Assembly (NCBI GenBank): GCA_016647705.1
Contig: CM028328.1
Location: 5,357,311 to 5,421,310, forward strand
DNA length: 64,000 nt
Source: Eucommia ulmoides
Lineage: Eukaryota; Streptophyta; Magnoliopsida; Garryales; Eucommiaceae
Reading direction: 5' to 3'
The translations under genes and the position numbers were made by a program. The notes below the pieces were generated by a model, which was not told where the DNA came from, searched no databases, and saw nothing but the letters and a program-made list of their open reading frames with translations. Below, piece after piece: positions 12,101 to 22,846 of the stretch. The stretch's first letter is position 1. Every line of letters starts with the position of its first letter.

Positions 12101-15100
12101 GTCAGCAGAAATGATGATAACAAATGGTGTATTTGATTTTAATGCCCATTAGGCAATCTTAAATTGAATATGCGCTGATACATTGTTTTCCTCTCCAATT
12201 TAGTCCAACTACTTATTCATGTCAGTTTGAATTTGGTTGATGACATTGAATTATAGATTGTCAATGGACCTGAAGTGCTGAGCAAATTTGTTGGTGAAAC
12301 AGAGAAGAATGTTAGGGATTTATTTGCTGATGCTGAAAATGATCAAAGAACACGAGGTAAGATATCTATTGGAAAATTTTAATTGGCACCACTTCTTTCT
12401 ATGCATAACTCATTGTCTTCTTCATTTCAGGAGACCAGAGTGAATTGCATGTTATCATTTTCGATGAAATTGATGCTATCTGCAAGGTAAGATCTTTTCA
12501 GAACTCAAACTGAAGTTACTCATCATTAACGTTGGCTTTGAGATAAATATGGTTATTTGGCTCCAGCTTTTGTTTTTTTGTATCATTAAATTTATTCTTG
12601 TTAGTGTAATTTCAAGTCTTAATATAAAGGGTTGAAATATAAGTTCCTCTTTATAGCAATACTAGTCTTGGTTTATAATTGTGAGCATTATTTGATGATG
12701 ACATTAAATTTCCTTTTCATTTTCAATGTGAAAATCATATAGCCAACCTTTTATACCCTTTCAAATACATTATTACTATAATTGATTGAGTTGATTGAGT
12801 ATAGCTTTTTCCTAGCGCACAACATATTAGATTATTCTTTTATATGCTAAAATGAATTAGTATATTGGATAAATTTCTCTCTCACTTGTATACTTTTTGT
12901 TTTTGAATGTTTAGATGATTTTTCTTACTGGTAGGAATCATGCAGTCTTAGAATAATTGATGCATTTTAATTATCTTCAATCATTACTAATGGCTGTTTC
13001 TCGGTTTTTGGGCTGCTTAAAGTTTATCTAATGGTGCTTTTTATGCTTCCTGCTGGTATTTGCAGTCTAGAGGTTCAACTCGAGATGGTACTGGTGTTCA
13101 TGATAGCATTGTTAATCAGCTTCTTACTAAGGTTGGTTTAAATATTTCAAGCTGTTTGTTGAAATAGCTCAGGAGCATTTGAAAGCATATGTGCACTACT
13201 AATTTACGCGACACCAACTGATTGGGAATCGTTTGCTCTCTAGATAGATGGAGTGGAGTCTCTGAATAATGTTTTGCTCATCGGAATGACTAACAGGAAA
13301 GATTTGCTTGACGAAGCGCTTTTGAGGTGACTCCGGCTTCTCATACCCTTCAAGTTTTCCACCACATTAATCATGACCTTGCCATCAATGAACCTATAAT
13401 TGCTGTGTTGCATTTTATAGCTACCATAAATATATTTTAAGTGATATCCCTTTTTGGTTTTAGGCCTGGACGGCTGGAAGTCCAAGTGGAGATAAGCCTT
13501 CCTGATGAGCATGGCCGTTTACAAATTCTACAGATCCATACAAACAAGATGAAAGATAATTCTTTTCTAGCCCCAGACGTCGACTTGCAAGAACTTGGTA
13601 TAAATTTCATTCATTTGTTATCTAGTGGCTCACTTTGTCCCCTCTAGCTGAAGCCTGTTCCCTTGTTTTGACATCACTATTTCGATATTGATGCCCACCT
13701 GTTCCATTTTTCCAATATGAAGGTTTAACTGTATGTTGGATCCAGTTAGAATGTTTAGGTTCTAAATGCTGAGAGTAGAGCTGATGATCTACTGCAAAAT
13801 TCTTGCAATTTTTTTACCTGAGAAAGTGTATGCCATATGAGAATGCAGTAGTGTAATGACTAGCCTTTGCTGAATGCAGCTGCTCGAACAAAAAATTACA
13901 GTGGGGCAGAGCTTGAAGGTGTAGTGAAAAGTGCAGTATCATTTGCTTTGAACCGGCAACTAAGCCTGGATGATCTAACTAAACCGGTGGATGAGGAGAG
14001 TATAAAAATCACCATGCAAGATTTCTTGAATGCCCTTCAAGAAATTATACCTGCATTTGGTGCTTCGACAGGCGATCTTGAACGTTGCAGGTAGGTTAAT
14101 CCATTGAGCTTAAAAACATTACTGTTTATTTCCTATGTGAACTTTGAATTCCGATTAAGTTCAAATTCTTTTACTAGATTTAAGCCATTAATTTTCACCA
14201 TCTTTATCTATACCATGAGTTTGCTCTAGTTGTCTCATCTTATGCTGGATCCATATATACCTTTTATGCCATGTTTTAGAACACTCGGCATTCTTGAATA
14301 CAGGTAAAATTGTCATGACATTTTCATACCTATTGCATTTCTATTTTATAAATCAGGACATATTCTACATTTGAGACATTTTTCACCCTTGGATTAGATA
14401 TTTAAGGGCCAAGATTAAAGGATTTTATGAGACATTTTGAACCCTTAGATTTGTAGAAAATCCAATGGGCCTAACTCAGTCTCAAAAGACGCCTTGTAAG
14501 AGGAGGATTGCCCTTGGTTTTATATATAGCTCAGGATCAGTTAACACAAGCGATGTGGGATTCAACACGCCCCCTCACGTGCAGGGTGAACTTTGACAAA
14601 CCACTGCGAACGGATATCGGGAGGCCCAACATCAATGTAGGATTCAACACGCCCCCCCATGCGGAGGGTGGACTTTGACAAACCACTGCGAAGGGATATT
14701 GGGGGGCCCATCATTGATGTGGGATTTAACACGCCCAATATCAGACAAAAGTCTGACTCTGATACCATGTAGAAATTTTTAATGGGCCTAACTCACTCTC
14801 AAAAGACGTCTTGTAAGAGGAGGATTACCCTTGGCGTTATATATAGCTCAGGATCACTTAACACAAGTGATGTGGGACTCAACACGCCTCCTCACGCGCA
14901 GGGTGTACTTTGACAAACCACTGCGAACAGATATCAGGAGACCAAATATCAATGTGGGATTCAACAAGATTAGATCCAAGTACTGAGATCGTAGAACTCT
15001 CAACAAATAAATAACAATAGATTTAGATCTAACGGTTGAAATCAAATAGCATTTTAAATCAATATAATTTTATATATCATATAAGGGTATATGTCATTGA

Positions 15101-18100
15101 CCTCCCCTGTCATTTTGCACTATATCAGATACCTCCCCAATCATTATGTAAATATCAAAGATTTCTCCTATTTTTTTGCTCAAATATCATTTATCTCCCT
15201 TATTGATTAAAAAATAATAATTTTTTTATTATAATACCAATTTTACCCTTGACTATTTAAAAAATAATTAAATAATAAAAAACTAAAATACATAAATAAC
15301 TCTTTAATTTATATATATTCATTGCCACATCTTACCACCGCCCCCACCTCGCATCGCCGCAGCTGCCCACCACCCTCCTCCACCTCCTACTGCCGCCACC
15401 CACCACCTCCCGCCGCCACTACCCACACCCATTTTAAAAAATATATATTTTTTTTAACCATTTCATTTATAAAAAAAAAATTAACCCTTTTATTAACCCT
15501 TTTCTCTCTCTCTCTCTCCGGCAGTGGTGGGGTTTGGTGGTGGTGAAAGGTAAATATAATTATTTAAAAAGTTAAGAGTAAAAAATATAATTTTAAAAAT
15601 ATAAGGGTGCTAATGAATTTTTTTTAAAAAATAACCTAAGGGTAATTTTGTCCAAAAGGAGGCAAATGATGTTTGAACAAAAAGACAAAAGAGGTCTCTG
15701 GTATTTACAAAATGACAGGGGAGGTATCTAGTATAATACAAAATAATAGGGGAGGTCAATAGCATATACCCTATCATATAATATCTCTAATAAATCCACA
15801 ATTTATCCCAAAATATCCACACAAATCTATATAATAAATTAGGACAAACATTTTTGGACTGCTAGAAAAATTCACACCCCCACTTCTAAGATGGTTAAAT
15901 TAAATTATTTTTTTAACCCTTAAAATTTTACATTTATAATTAATTGGTCATTTTTTTATACACATATAAATTAGACAATTAATATAGTGCCTTTAAGCAT
16001 GGGGAATACCTAGTTTAATATATGATTCAATATTTGACGGATTATGCAGCTCCCATACTTCCTAGTCAAATCATAATTTCAAATGAGCATGTAATCGTTT
16101 TTGAACTTACCATGACTATATCAAAAAAAATAAAAATTGCAACAATGTAAGTTCCTTATTAATATGGGAAGTCATTTTATTCATCTTTTACGAACTATTT
16201 ATGACTTGCAGACTTAATGGGATAGTGGAGTGTGGTCAGCGACATGACCACATCTTTAAAAGAACAATGCTACTAGCAGAGCAAGTAAAAGTGAGCAGAG
16301 GAAGCCCTCTTATCACCTGTCTTCTTGAAGGCCCAAGTGGCAGGTAAGCGCCCTTCTATTTCTTCCTTCCGTTTTCATTGGTCGTCATTTTTCTAACTAT
16401 TTAGTGTTTGTACAGCGGTAAAACCGCAATGGCAGCTACTGTTGGTATTTCCAGCGACTTTCCCTATGTCAAGATAGTAAGTGACTGCTCATTTTTTCAA
16501 ATACTCATTCTCGTTACACACGACTCTTGTGTTATTTTCCTCTTTTTTCTCGATTGATAGATTTCAGCTGAATCAATGATTGGGCTCAGTGAGAGCAGCA
16601 AATGTGCTCAGATTGTCAAGGTGTTGTGATCTACCTTAAGGTAGTGTTTGGTTTTATGGAATTGAAGCCTTGGAATTGGAATTAAAAATGAACACGAGTA
16701 AAAATCTTAAAGTTTACAAGCATTCATTTCTAATTCCAATTCCGAGGCTTCACTTTCTTACTACCATACACTCCCTAAAACTTCTGATTTATTTTATGGC
16801 TTTTCAGAAAAATGTATTCGGCTTGTTTTGGCTCATATTATAATTTTTAATTCTATACAAAAGACTTTTTTATATGCCATTGCATTTGTAATAGGTATTT
16901 GAGGATGCTTATAAGTCGCCATTGAGCACTATCATCCTTGACGACATTGAAAGGTAGTTCTAAAGTTACACTCTTTTGGTGGTTCAGTTTCTCATTCATT
17001 GCCTTACTGATCATTCACTTGATCTTTGTTTTCTACTGTAGGCTAGTGGAGTATGTTGCAATCGGGCCCCGTTTCTCAAATATAATCTCTCAGACACTAT
17101 TGGTCCTCCTCAAGCGGCTTCCTCCGAAGGTTTTCTTTTGTCTTTTTAATCTTCCTCCCCGTCTTCCATTGGTACAATGTATGTCAAAAATTTAGAACCA
17201 TATATCTTTATTTTTTGGATTTTACGGTAAGGTGTGTCGGGTCAGTTTAAACGCACCTCAACTAATCACCTCCTTGGGTGATCTTAAGAGCGCACTCCCT
17301 CACATCGGTATGATGCATTCAAAATTAAATTTAAAATTTAATTCCTTGAGTGCTATTCAAGAGAGTCAAACCCTGATTGTTAAGGAAAGTAAGTACCTCC
17401 ACTTGTCAACTGGACTAACACCTCTTGGATTAGAATCATATATCTTATTCATGGTGTTTGCACTTAAATTTAACAATGAGTGCAGTTATAGGTGGGGCCG
17501 GTTTGTCAAAACTTCTTTCTATAATTGAGAGATTAGTTAAAAATTGATGCTAAATTTACCTTAGGCACGTTTGGTAACTTAGGAACTTTTTATGAGCACT
17601 GTTTGAAATTAAAAAAAAAAAATTGACAAAATAATATTCTTATTTTAAAGGTAAGAGCAAATGTGAAAAATCAATAGCGTGTCAAAATTATGTCTTAGTC
17701 CGTTAATCTCTTAAAATATAAAAAATGAATAAATAATTTTTTTAAAAAACTTAAAATTGTGATTTTACTTTTTTATTTTTTAAAGTACTTTATTAAGGCT
17801 GTTGAATCCCACATCGTTTGTGTTACCTAGGGCGATCCTCCCCTTACAAAGCATCTTTTGAGAGTGAGTTAGGTCCATTGAGTCTACATGGTATCAGAGC
17901 TAGACTTTTAATTTGATGTTAGGCGTATTGAATCCCACATCAATGTTAGGCTCCTGATATGCGTTCGCAGTGGTTTGTCAAAATCCACTCTACGTGTGAG
18001 CGTGTTGAATCTCACATCGCTTGTGTTACCTCGTCCTGAGCTATTTATAAATCTAGGCGTAATTCTCCTCTTTCAAGGCAGAGTAAGTTATGTCCATTGG

Positions 18101-18959
18101 ATTTCTACAAAGGCACAATTTGCTCCCTGTGATTTTTCTAAAGGAGTTGTTAATAAAAAAAAAAAAAAAGATAATCTTGTCATACAAAATTTCATCAATT
18201 AAAAAAAAAATCTTTTGACTTTTAAAACTAAATTTCTCCTGACAATTAAAAGCGGCTCAAAAAAGGCCAAGTTCATGCTTTTTGAAAAAAACAGTTACCA
18301 AACACACTTCTATGGGGTTCTCCTTTTCAAAAGGAGGAAAACCCCAAAAAAGGAGGCCAAACTAAGCCCAAGTGCAAAGCATATGTTACTTTTAAAATTG
18401 GAATCATTATTTTTTTGGCTTAAAAGTAAAAAAATACTTTAAAAAAGTTTATCAAACAGTGCCTTAGTTCTTTTGTGCGGGGTTATTGTAGTTGTTGATT
18501 CTGATACTTCAATTCATCCAGATTACCTTAGGATGGTGCAAAGTACCTTTTAATCTTTTCCCCATATATTTGGAAAAAATACAAGTTTTCTTATTAAAAG
18601 TTTATTTTCAGGGAAAAAATTTACTTGTGATTGGAACTACGAGTGAGGTTGGTTTCTTGGACTCAATTGGCATTTCTGATGGTTTCTCTATCACATACAA
18701 TGTTCCGACGTTAAAGACTGAAGATTCTAAAAAGGTAAGTCTTTATCCGTCTAATCGCCGTGACATGTCGGTCTTTAGATTGAATGGTTTCGTGAATGAA
18801 CATTCTCTAAACTAAGGCCCCGTTTGGTTACTGTTTCTATTCCCTGATTCTTGTTTCCTTTCCCGAAATTTTAGGATTAATGTACAAAAACGCGTTTGGT
18901 AAACACATTTCTGTTCCCAAAATTTTGGGAGTATTTCTTGAATTTCTTAAGAATCTGAG

Positions 18960-18995
<36 letters not shown>

Positions 18996-19363
18996 ATTGT
19001 TTACTCCCACAAAACTAATCCCACCACTATTCCGTCGGCCACCACTACCCCACCTGCCTCCATTGCCCGCCGGCCACCATACATTTAAAAAAAAAAAAAA
19101 AAACAAATGTGACAACCAAACATGTTTCTTGTTTCTATTCTCATAAATTAAAAGAAACAATTTCAAGACAATGGTTATTACCAAACATGTTTTTATTTCC
19201 GAAATACTCTAGAACGGAAACAGAATTTCCATCCCAATTTATTTGGAAGTACAAAAAGAATAACAGAAACACTAACCAAACGCCACCTAAAGGGCTAGAA
19301 GCTTGGCCAAATTACTTTATTTTGCTATAATAAATCACTCACTTTGAGGGTGTCTATTTTCTT

Positions 19364-19395
<32 letters not shown>

Positions 19396-19821
19396 GTTTA
19401 TATAAAAAATTATTATAGTTGAATAGAGCATGTCCATTTGAAGCGAATTTACTATAAATTATTACCTATTGTTTCAAGAAATTCTTCCATTTACAAAAAT
19501 TAAAAATCTTCTGATTTTCCTCTCCTCCTCCAGGTGTTAGAACAGCTCAATGTTTTCTCCAAGGATGATATTGAAGCTGCTGCAGAGGCATTGAATGATG
19601 TAATCTCTCTCTCTATTTATGTGTGTGTGTGTGTGTGTGTATAATCCTTGTTGTTTATTTGATGTGCTGTTATATAGGTGCCAATCAAGAAGCTGTATAT
19701 GGTGGTGGAAATGGCGGCTCAGGGAGAAGAAGGCGGAGGAGCAGAAGCTATTTACTCCGGCAAAGCGAAGATCCAAATATCACATTTCTATGATTGCCTC
19801 CAGGATATGGTACGCTTTTAA
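9148..19821 (+). CDS. NSF: NSF, N-ethylmaleimide-sensitive factor (vesicle-fusing AAA+ ATPase), 21 coding exons
   Basis: NSF is a hexameric AAA+ ATPase that, with alpha-SNAP, disassembles SNARE complexes on membranes. Coding exons: 9148-9323, 10392-10487, 10580-10661, 10830-10880, 11362-11532, 11666-11820, 11919-12027, 12257-12356, 12431-12486, 13066-13131, 13244-13326, 13464-13597, 13880-14090, 16212-16343, 16416-16476, 16561-16620, 16895-16953, 17042-17129, 18612-18734, 19534-19599, 19678-19821. They sum to 2223 nt (740 aa plus stop), close to the plant family length, and every junction keeps frame. Residues 1 to about 205 form the N domain; D1 has Walker A GPPGTGKT (257-264), Walker B IIFDEID (322-328) and sensor GMTNR (368-372); D2 has GPSGSGKT (537-544) and IILDDIE (594-600). 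All introns are GT-AG except the first, which looks AT-AC. The last exon reads through a possible donor to TAA (DMVRF end); a different short terminal exon is possible. No internal stop was seen. Confidence 0.96.
9324..10391 (+). other. NSF intron 1, probable U12-type AT-AC intron
   Basis: The exon 1/intron border reads CAG then ATATCCTC, matching the U12 donor ATATCCTT at seven of eight positions. The 3' end has TTGCCTTAAC at 10371-10380, close to the U12 branch-site consensus TTCCTTAAC, with the probable branch A at 10379. The intron ends AC at 10391, 12 nt further on, within the usual short U12 branch-to-acceptor spacing. No GT donor near 9323 preserves the NSF frame, while AT-AC splicing joins exon 1 to exon 2 exactly (SIR followed by [15 protein letters not shown], matching the NSF N domain). 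Removal would need the minor spliceosome (U11/U12, U4atac/U6atac). It is 1068 bp long with no obvious TE. Confidence 0.85.
14452..14966 (-). mobile_element. TRIM (terminal-repeat retrotransposon in miniature) in NSF intron 13
   Basis: Two direct repeats of 198-199 bp (14452-14649 and 14768-14966) begin TGTAGAAA and end GGATTCAACA, i.e. TG...CA. They flank a 118 bp internal part that ends in CTCTGATACCA (about 14756-14767), the reverse complement of the initiator-Met tRNA primer site TGGTATCAGAG. The element is thus in minus orientation. A perfect 5 bp target duplication AGATT is at 14447-14451 and 14967-14971. The internal region repeats an approximately 82 bp unit that is also the outer part of the LTR. 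It has no coding capacity and so depends on another element's enzymes. Confidence 0.88.
15085..15771. mobile_element. Mutator-like non-autonomous DNA transposon in NSF intron 13
   Basis: The ends are inverted copies of about 32 bp: the left begins GGGTATATGTCATTGACC and the right ends GGTCAATAGCATATACCC. They are bounded by a perfect 10 bp direct repeat TATCATATAA (15075-15084 and 15772-15781). A 9-11 bp target duplication fits Mutator-like elements. The interior is AT-rich except for a CCACC/CCGCC-rich stretch (about 15335-15430) and a CT-repeat near 15505. No transposase ORF is visible. Confidence 0.78.
16640..16775. mobile_element. 136 bp foldback MITE (Tourist-like) in NSF intron 16
   Basis: The left arm GGTAGTGTTTGG...GGAATTGGAATTA and the right arm TAATTCCAATTCC...ATACACTCCC pair over about 45 bp with mismatches, leaving a short loop. 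TAA is present on both sides (16637-16639 and 16776-16778), as expected for PIF/Harbinger-type insertion. It lies wholly within an intron of 274 bp. Confidence 0.75.
17564..18463. mobile_element. Tourist-like MITE in NSF intron 18, split by a TRIM
   Basis: The termini GGCACGTTTGGTAACTT (left) and AAGTTTATCAAACAGTGCC (right) are inverted repeats, with TTA flanking both sides (17561-17563 and 18464-18466). The middle contains a complete TRIM with its own 5 bp duplication (17795-18114), so the MITE is the older insertion and is about 585 bp without it. AT-rich, non-coding. Confidence 0.72.
17800..18109 (+). mobile_element. TRIM element in NSF intron 18
   Basis: The left LTR 17800-17888 (TGTTGAATCC...GTCTACA) is followed at once by the primer site TGGTATCAGAGC (17889-17900). 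The right LTR ends ATTTCTACA at 18109. The target duplication AAGGC is perfect (17795-17799 and 18110-18114). It is the same family as the element at 14452-14966 but in plus orientation. The left LTR lacks the outer 80 bp unit that is present before 18003, so the two LTRs are 89 bp and either 107 or 184 bp depending on which TGTTGAAT start is used. Confidence 0.85.
18816..19287. mobile_element. Tourist-like MITE in NSF intron 19
   Basis: The ends GGCCCCGTTTGGTTACTG and GAAACACTAACCAAACGCC are imperfect inverted repeats, flanked by TAA on both sides (18813-18815 and 19288-19290). The interior includes a long A-run (18963-18993) and a second A-run near 19087-19103. No coding capacity. The flanking TAA and GTTTGG-type end fit the PIF/Harbinger group. 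Confidence 0.75.
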
Positions 19822-20293
19822 TATCGATATCTCGATTTTTTTAAGAAAAAAAAATGGATGTATTATGTTTTTCCCCCATTGTTGTATTCTTTGTCTTCTT
19901 CTCCACACCCCCCCCCTCGATTTTTCCTTATTTAACGACCGGTGGTTTTGTTTGGGGGTTTGACTATCGAGTGGTTATTTGTCTTTGATATGATTTTTAC
20001 ATACTGAACTAACAAACCCTCACCGGCCAGAGTTTCTTGGATAGTATTGAGGCTAAATCACAATTGATTTGATTGTAATCATATGTTTTTTGTTTTTGTA
20101 TAATGAAACTAGGATTATTATCGGATTTGTTTAGTTTCAATGTCTATTTCGTGTATAGTTAGTATTTTTAAACTATAGTTTGGTGTATGGTTTGAGTATT
20201 TTAAACTATCGTTTGGAGGTTACAAATTATGGTGTCAACTACAGATTGATTGTTATAAATGATAAATATTTTCTTTAAGAATAGAGACTAGTA
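19822..20293. other. NSF 3' flank, no further gene seen
   Basis: AT-rich sequence follows the NSF stop codon and should contain the 3' UTR. No unambiguous polyadenylation signal could be chosen among several AATAAT/AATGAA-like words. A C-run is at about 19909-19917. Confidence 0.4.
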
Positions 20294-20772
20294 AGGGTGG
20301 CAATATGGGTATCAAAACACAGCACGAAATTGTTGTGTATGGATTTAGCCTTTACATATTTTGAATTGTTATTATGTTAGACACGATAAATTCAAAATTA
20401 AATTGATCGTGTTTTTAGTGTATTTGCTAACTCTGATAATTGACACGAAATGAGATGATGATTTTGAATCATATTTTGGGTTACCCATTAATAGGTGGCA
20501 TTGTAAGTGACATGAAATTAAATTAATAGATTTATTATATATATATAAATTAATTGTAAAATGGGTTGACTTTGTTTTGGGTGACATTATTAATTTTCTT
20601 GTTATGTTATTAGATTGTGTTATTGTGTGACAAAATAAGACATCGTGTTGTGTTCGTGTTTTAATATTTTGAGACAATAAGATATCATGTTGTATTTGTG
20701 TTACGTGTTATTTTGTTAGTGTCAACAAATGACACAATACGAAATACGACTTGGTGACACGAATTGTCACCT
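20294..20772. mobile_element. possible hAT-like non-autonomous element
   Basis: The left end AGGGTGGCAAT and the right end ATTGTCACCT are inverted, and the interior is rich in GACACGA/TCGTGT-type words, a pattern seen in widespread plant hAT-like MITEs. I could not find a convincing 8 bp target duplication, so both class and ends are tentative. Confidence 0.4.
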
Positions 20773-20936
20773 GTTCTTAGAAAATTTCTCCTCATTGTAG
20801 TGTTGTCTCACGAGGGACTAATATGATACCCATTTTTCGAGTAATTTTAAAGCTTGAAATTACAATTTTAGAATTGTGGTTTGGTTCCTTCATTTAGATT
20901 ACCAAACGGGTTCTTATTATTTATCTGAAAAATATA

Positions 20937-21438
20937 GGGGTTTTGACACTTAATACCCCTGAAGTTTGTTCAAGATCTCACTTTGGTCCCCTTAGTTTAA
21001 AAAAATATGATACCTTAAATTTTCATTTTCGCACAAAAAAATAATCATTTGTTATGCATGTGACTGTTTTTAAAGGTTTTTATGGGCATTTTCAGTTTAC
21101 TCATTTCCTTCTCCAATTCTCTTACTTGCTCAAATACTCCAAGTTAGAAATGTAGATATATCATAATATGTATACTTAGATTAGTTTTTTTATTTTTTTT
21201 ATTTTTTATAGAAAAATATAAAAGACGAAGGAAGAGAATGAAAATATTTTTAAGATCTTTTTAAAAATAGTTGTGTGCTTGGTGATTGATTGTTTGCCAA
21301 CCAAAATTATAATAGAACTATTATTCATTTGGATTCAAGTGGGGACATTACGAAATTTCAAGGCCTCGTGTATTCAAATTGAAACTACAGGGGCCAAATA
21401 AAATAATGGTCAAACTTACAAAGTGTCAAAACCACCAC
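20937..21438. mobile_element. short TIR element, class uncertain
   Basis: GGTTTTGACACTT at 20939-20951 and AAGTGTCAAAACC at 21421-21433 are exact inverted repeats. The direct repeat AAAATATA (20929-20936 and 21439-21446) may be an 8 bp target duplication, but being AT-only it could be chance. The interior has no gene. Confidence 0.55.
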
Positions 21439-21446
21439 AAAATATA

Positions 21447-22340
21447 TTTTGGTCAAATTCAAGGGCAAAAAGAATTATCATATAACTCACAATTCATATC
21501 TTAATCGAATTAACTCAATATATATACATAGAAATTGTTTAACGCACCCATTGGAATTGATTCATAATTAATTGTTTGAATTTTATAATTTTTATTTTTA
21601 TTTTTTAAAAAAGAAAAAAAGAAATCAATTATTTTACCACCATAAGAATTTGAGAGATCGAAACCCTACTAACTATGGCCAAATGCACACCCATCCAATG
21701 AATCCATGGATAAGGTTGGTTCACATTTTCAAAGTTCTTGATGTTTTCTATACAAAAACAAACAAAAAAATTGAAATTGACTTGTCTAGAAGGAAGGGGG
21801 GGAGTGAAGAAGACAAGCATGATATATCTATCGACTTTGAAGATAGAAAGACGGAAACCGTAGTGTAAGGCCATGCTTCAATTCACACCAATCAATTGGA
21901 TTAGTGCTTGCCAACTTCAAGAAGCAATCTTTTGATTTTTAAATAAATATACTTTTTAAGGACCCGTTTGGCAGATTGTTTGAAAAACAAAACACAATTT
22001 TCGTTATTCGAAATACTATCAAGAAAAATAATTTGATAAATAATATGATTAAACATTCGACCACTAATCATTCTATTATTGACTTTTACGGTCAATGAAC
22101 ATCGTTATAATTTCGTTTGAACCAAATATATATAAACTATACCTTAACAATATAAACGATAAGATCCACCAAACATATAGTTTGGTAATGTTTCATAACT
22201 AGAGTGTACCGTGTCTAAAGACAATATTTTAATTTGTATAAATTATAAAACACAACAAAATTATTATGAACCATAAAATTAGGTTAAAATTTGTATCATA
22301 AAACAAAATGCTCAAGCCAAGCTATCGAGAATTTTTAATA
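21447..22340. other. intergenic, AT-rich, no gene seen
   Basis: No domain, tRNA or well-formed TE boundary was recognised. GGACCCGTTTGGCAGATTG at 21960 and ACCAAACATATAGTTTGG at about 22163-22180 suggest the debris of another GTTTGG-type MITE, but no paired ends with a target duplication were found. Confidence 0.4.
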
Positions 22341-22846
22341 TAATTGATAAGAGTATTTTTGGGCACAACTAAACACCCGGGACCCAGCCATGTGTCCATA
22401 ACACCTAAGACTCAGTCACATGTCCATCTTCGTAGTGACATGGACGCATTTCGGAATCCATAGCGCAATACTATAACATACGCCGACCATGACTCCTCCT
22501 TGGAATCTCCTTTGCACCCAAGGAAGAGCAAGGTGCTCCGCAGGGACGTGCCACCCTGAGTTTTACGCCGTGCACTAGACGGTCAACTTCAGGGACTCAG
22601 CTTTCACCTCAACCGGCTCTCTATTCCAGCTCGCTTCTCTTCCAGGACTCGATAGATCTCCACTAACTCACCACCACAGGCTTGACTGAGGCCCGTGGGC
22701 TTTGCCAAATGGGCCCAAAAGCCCAAGATCAGCGATTATCTTCTAAACGTCCCGGATTATCGGCTAAACACATGATTTCACCTAATTAACTGTATTTAGG
22801 CCCGATTAATCATCTCCAACGCCTATTGGTAGCGCGTGGATATATC

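Noticed and set aside
15322..15546. Pro/Ser-rich open frame on the plus strand within NSF intron 13
   Set aside because: It comes from a CCACC/CCGCC-rich stretch inside the Mutator-like element and has no domain.
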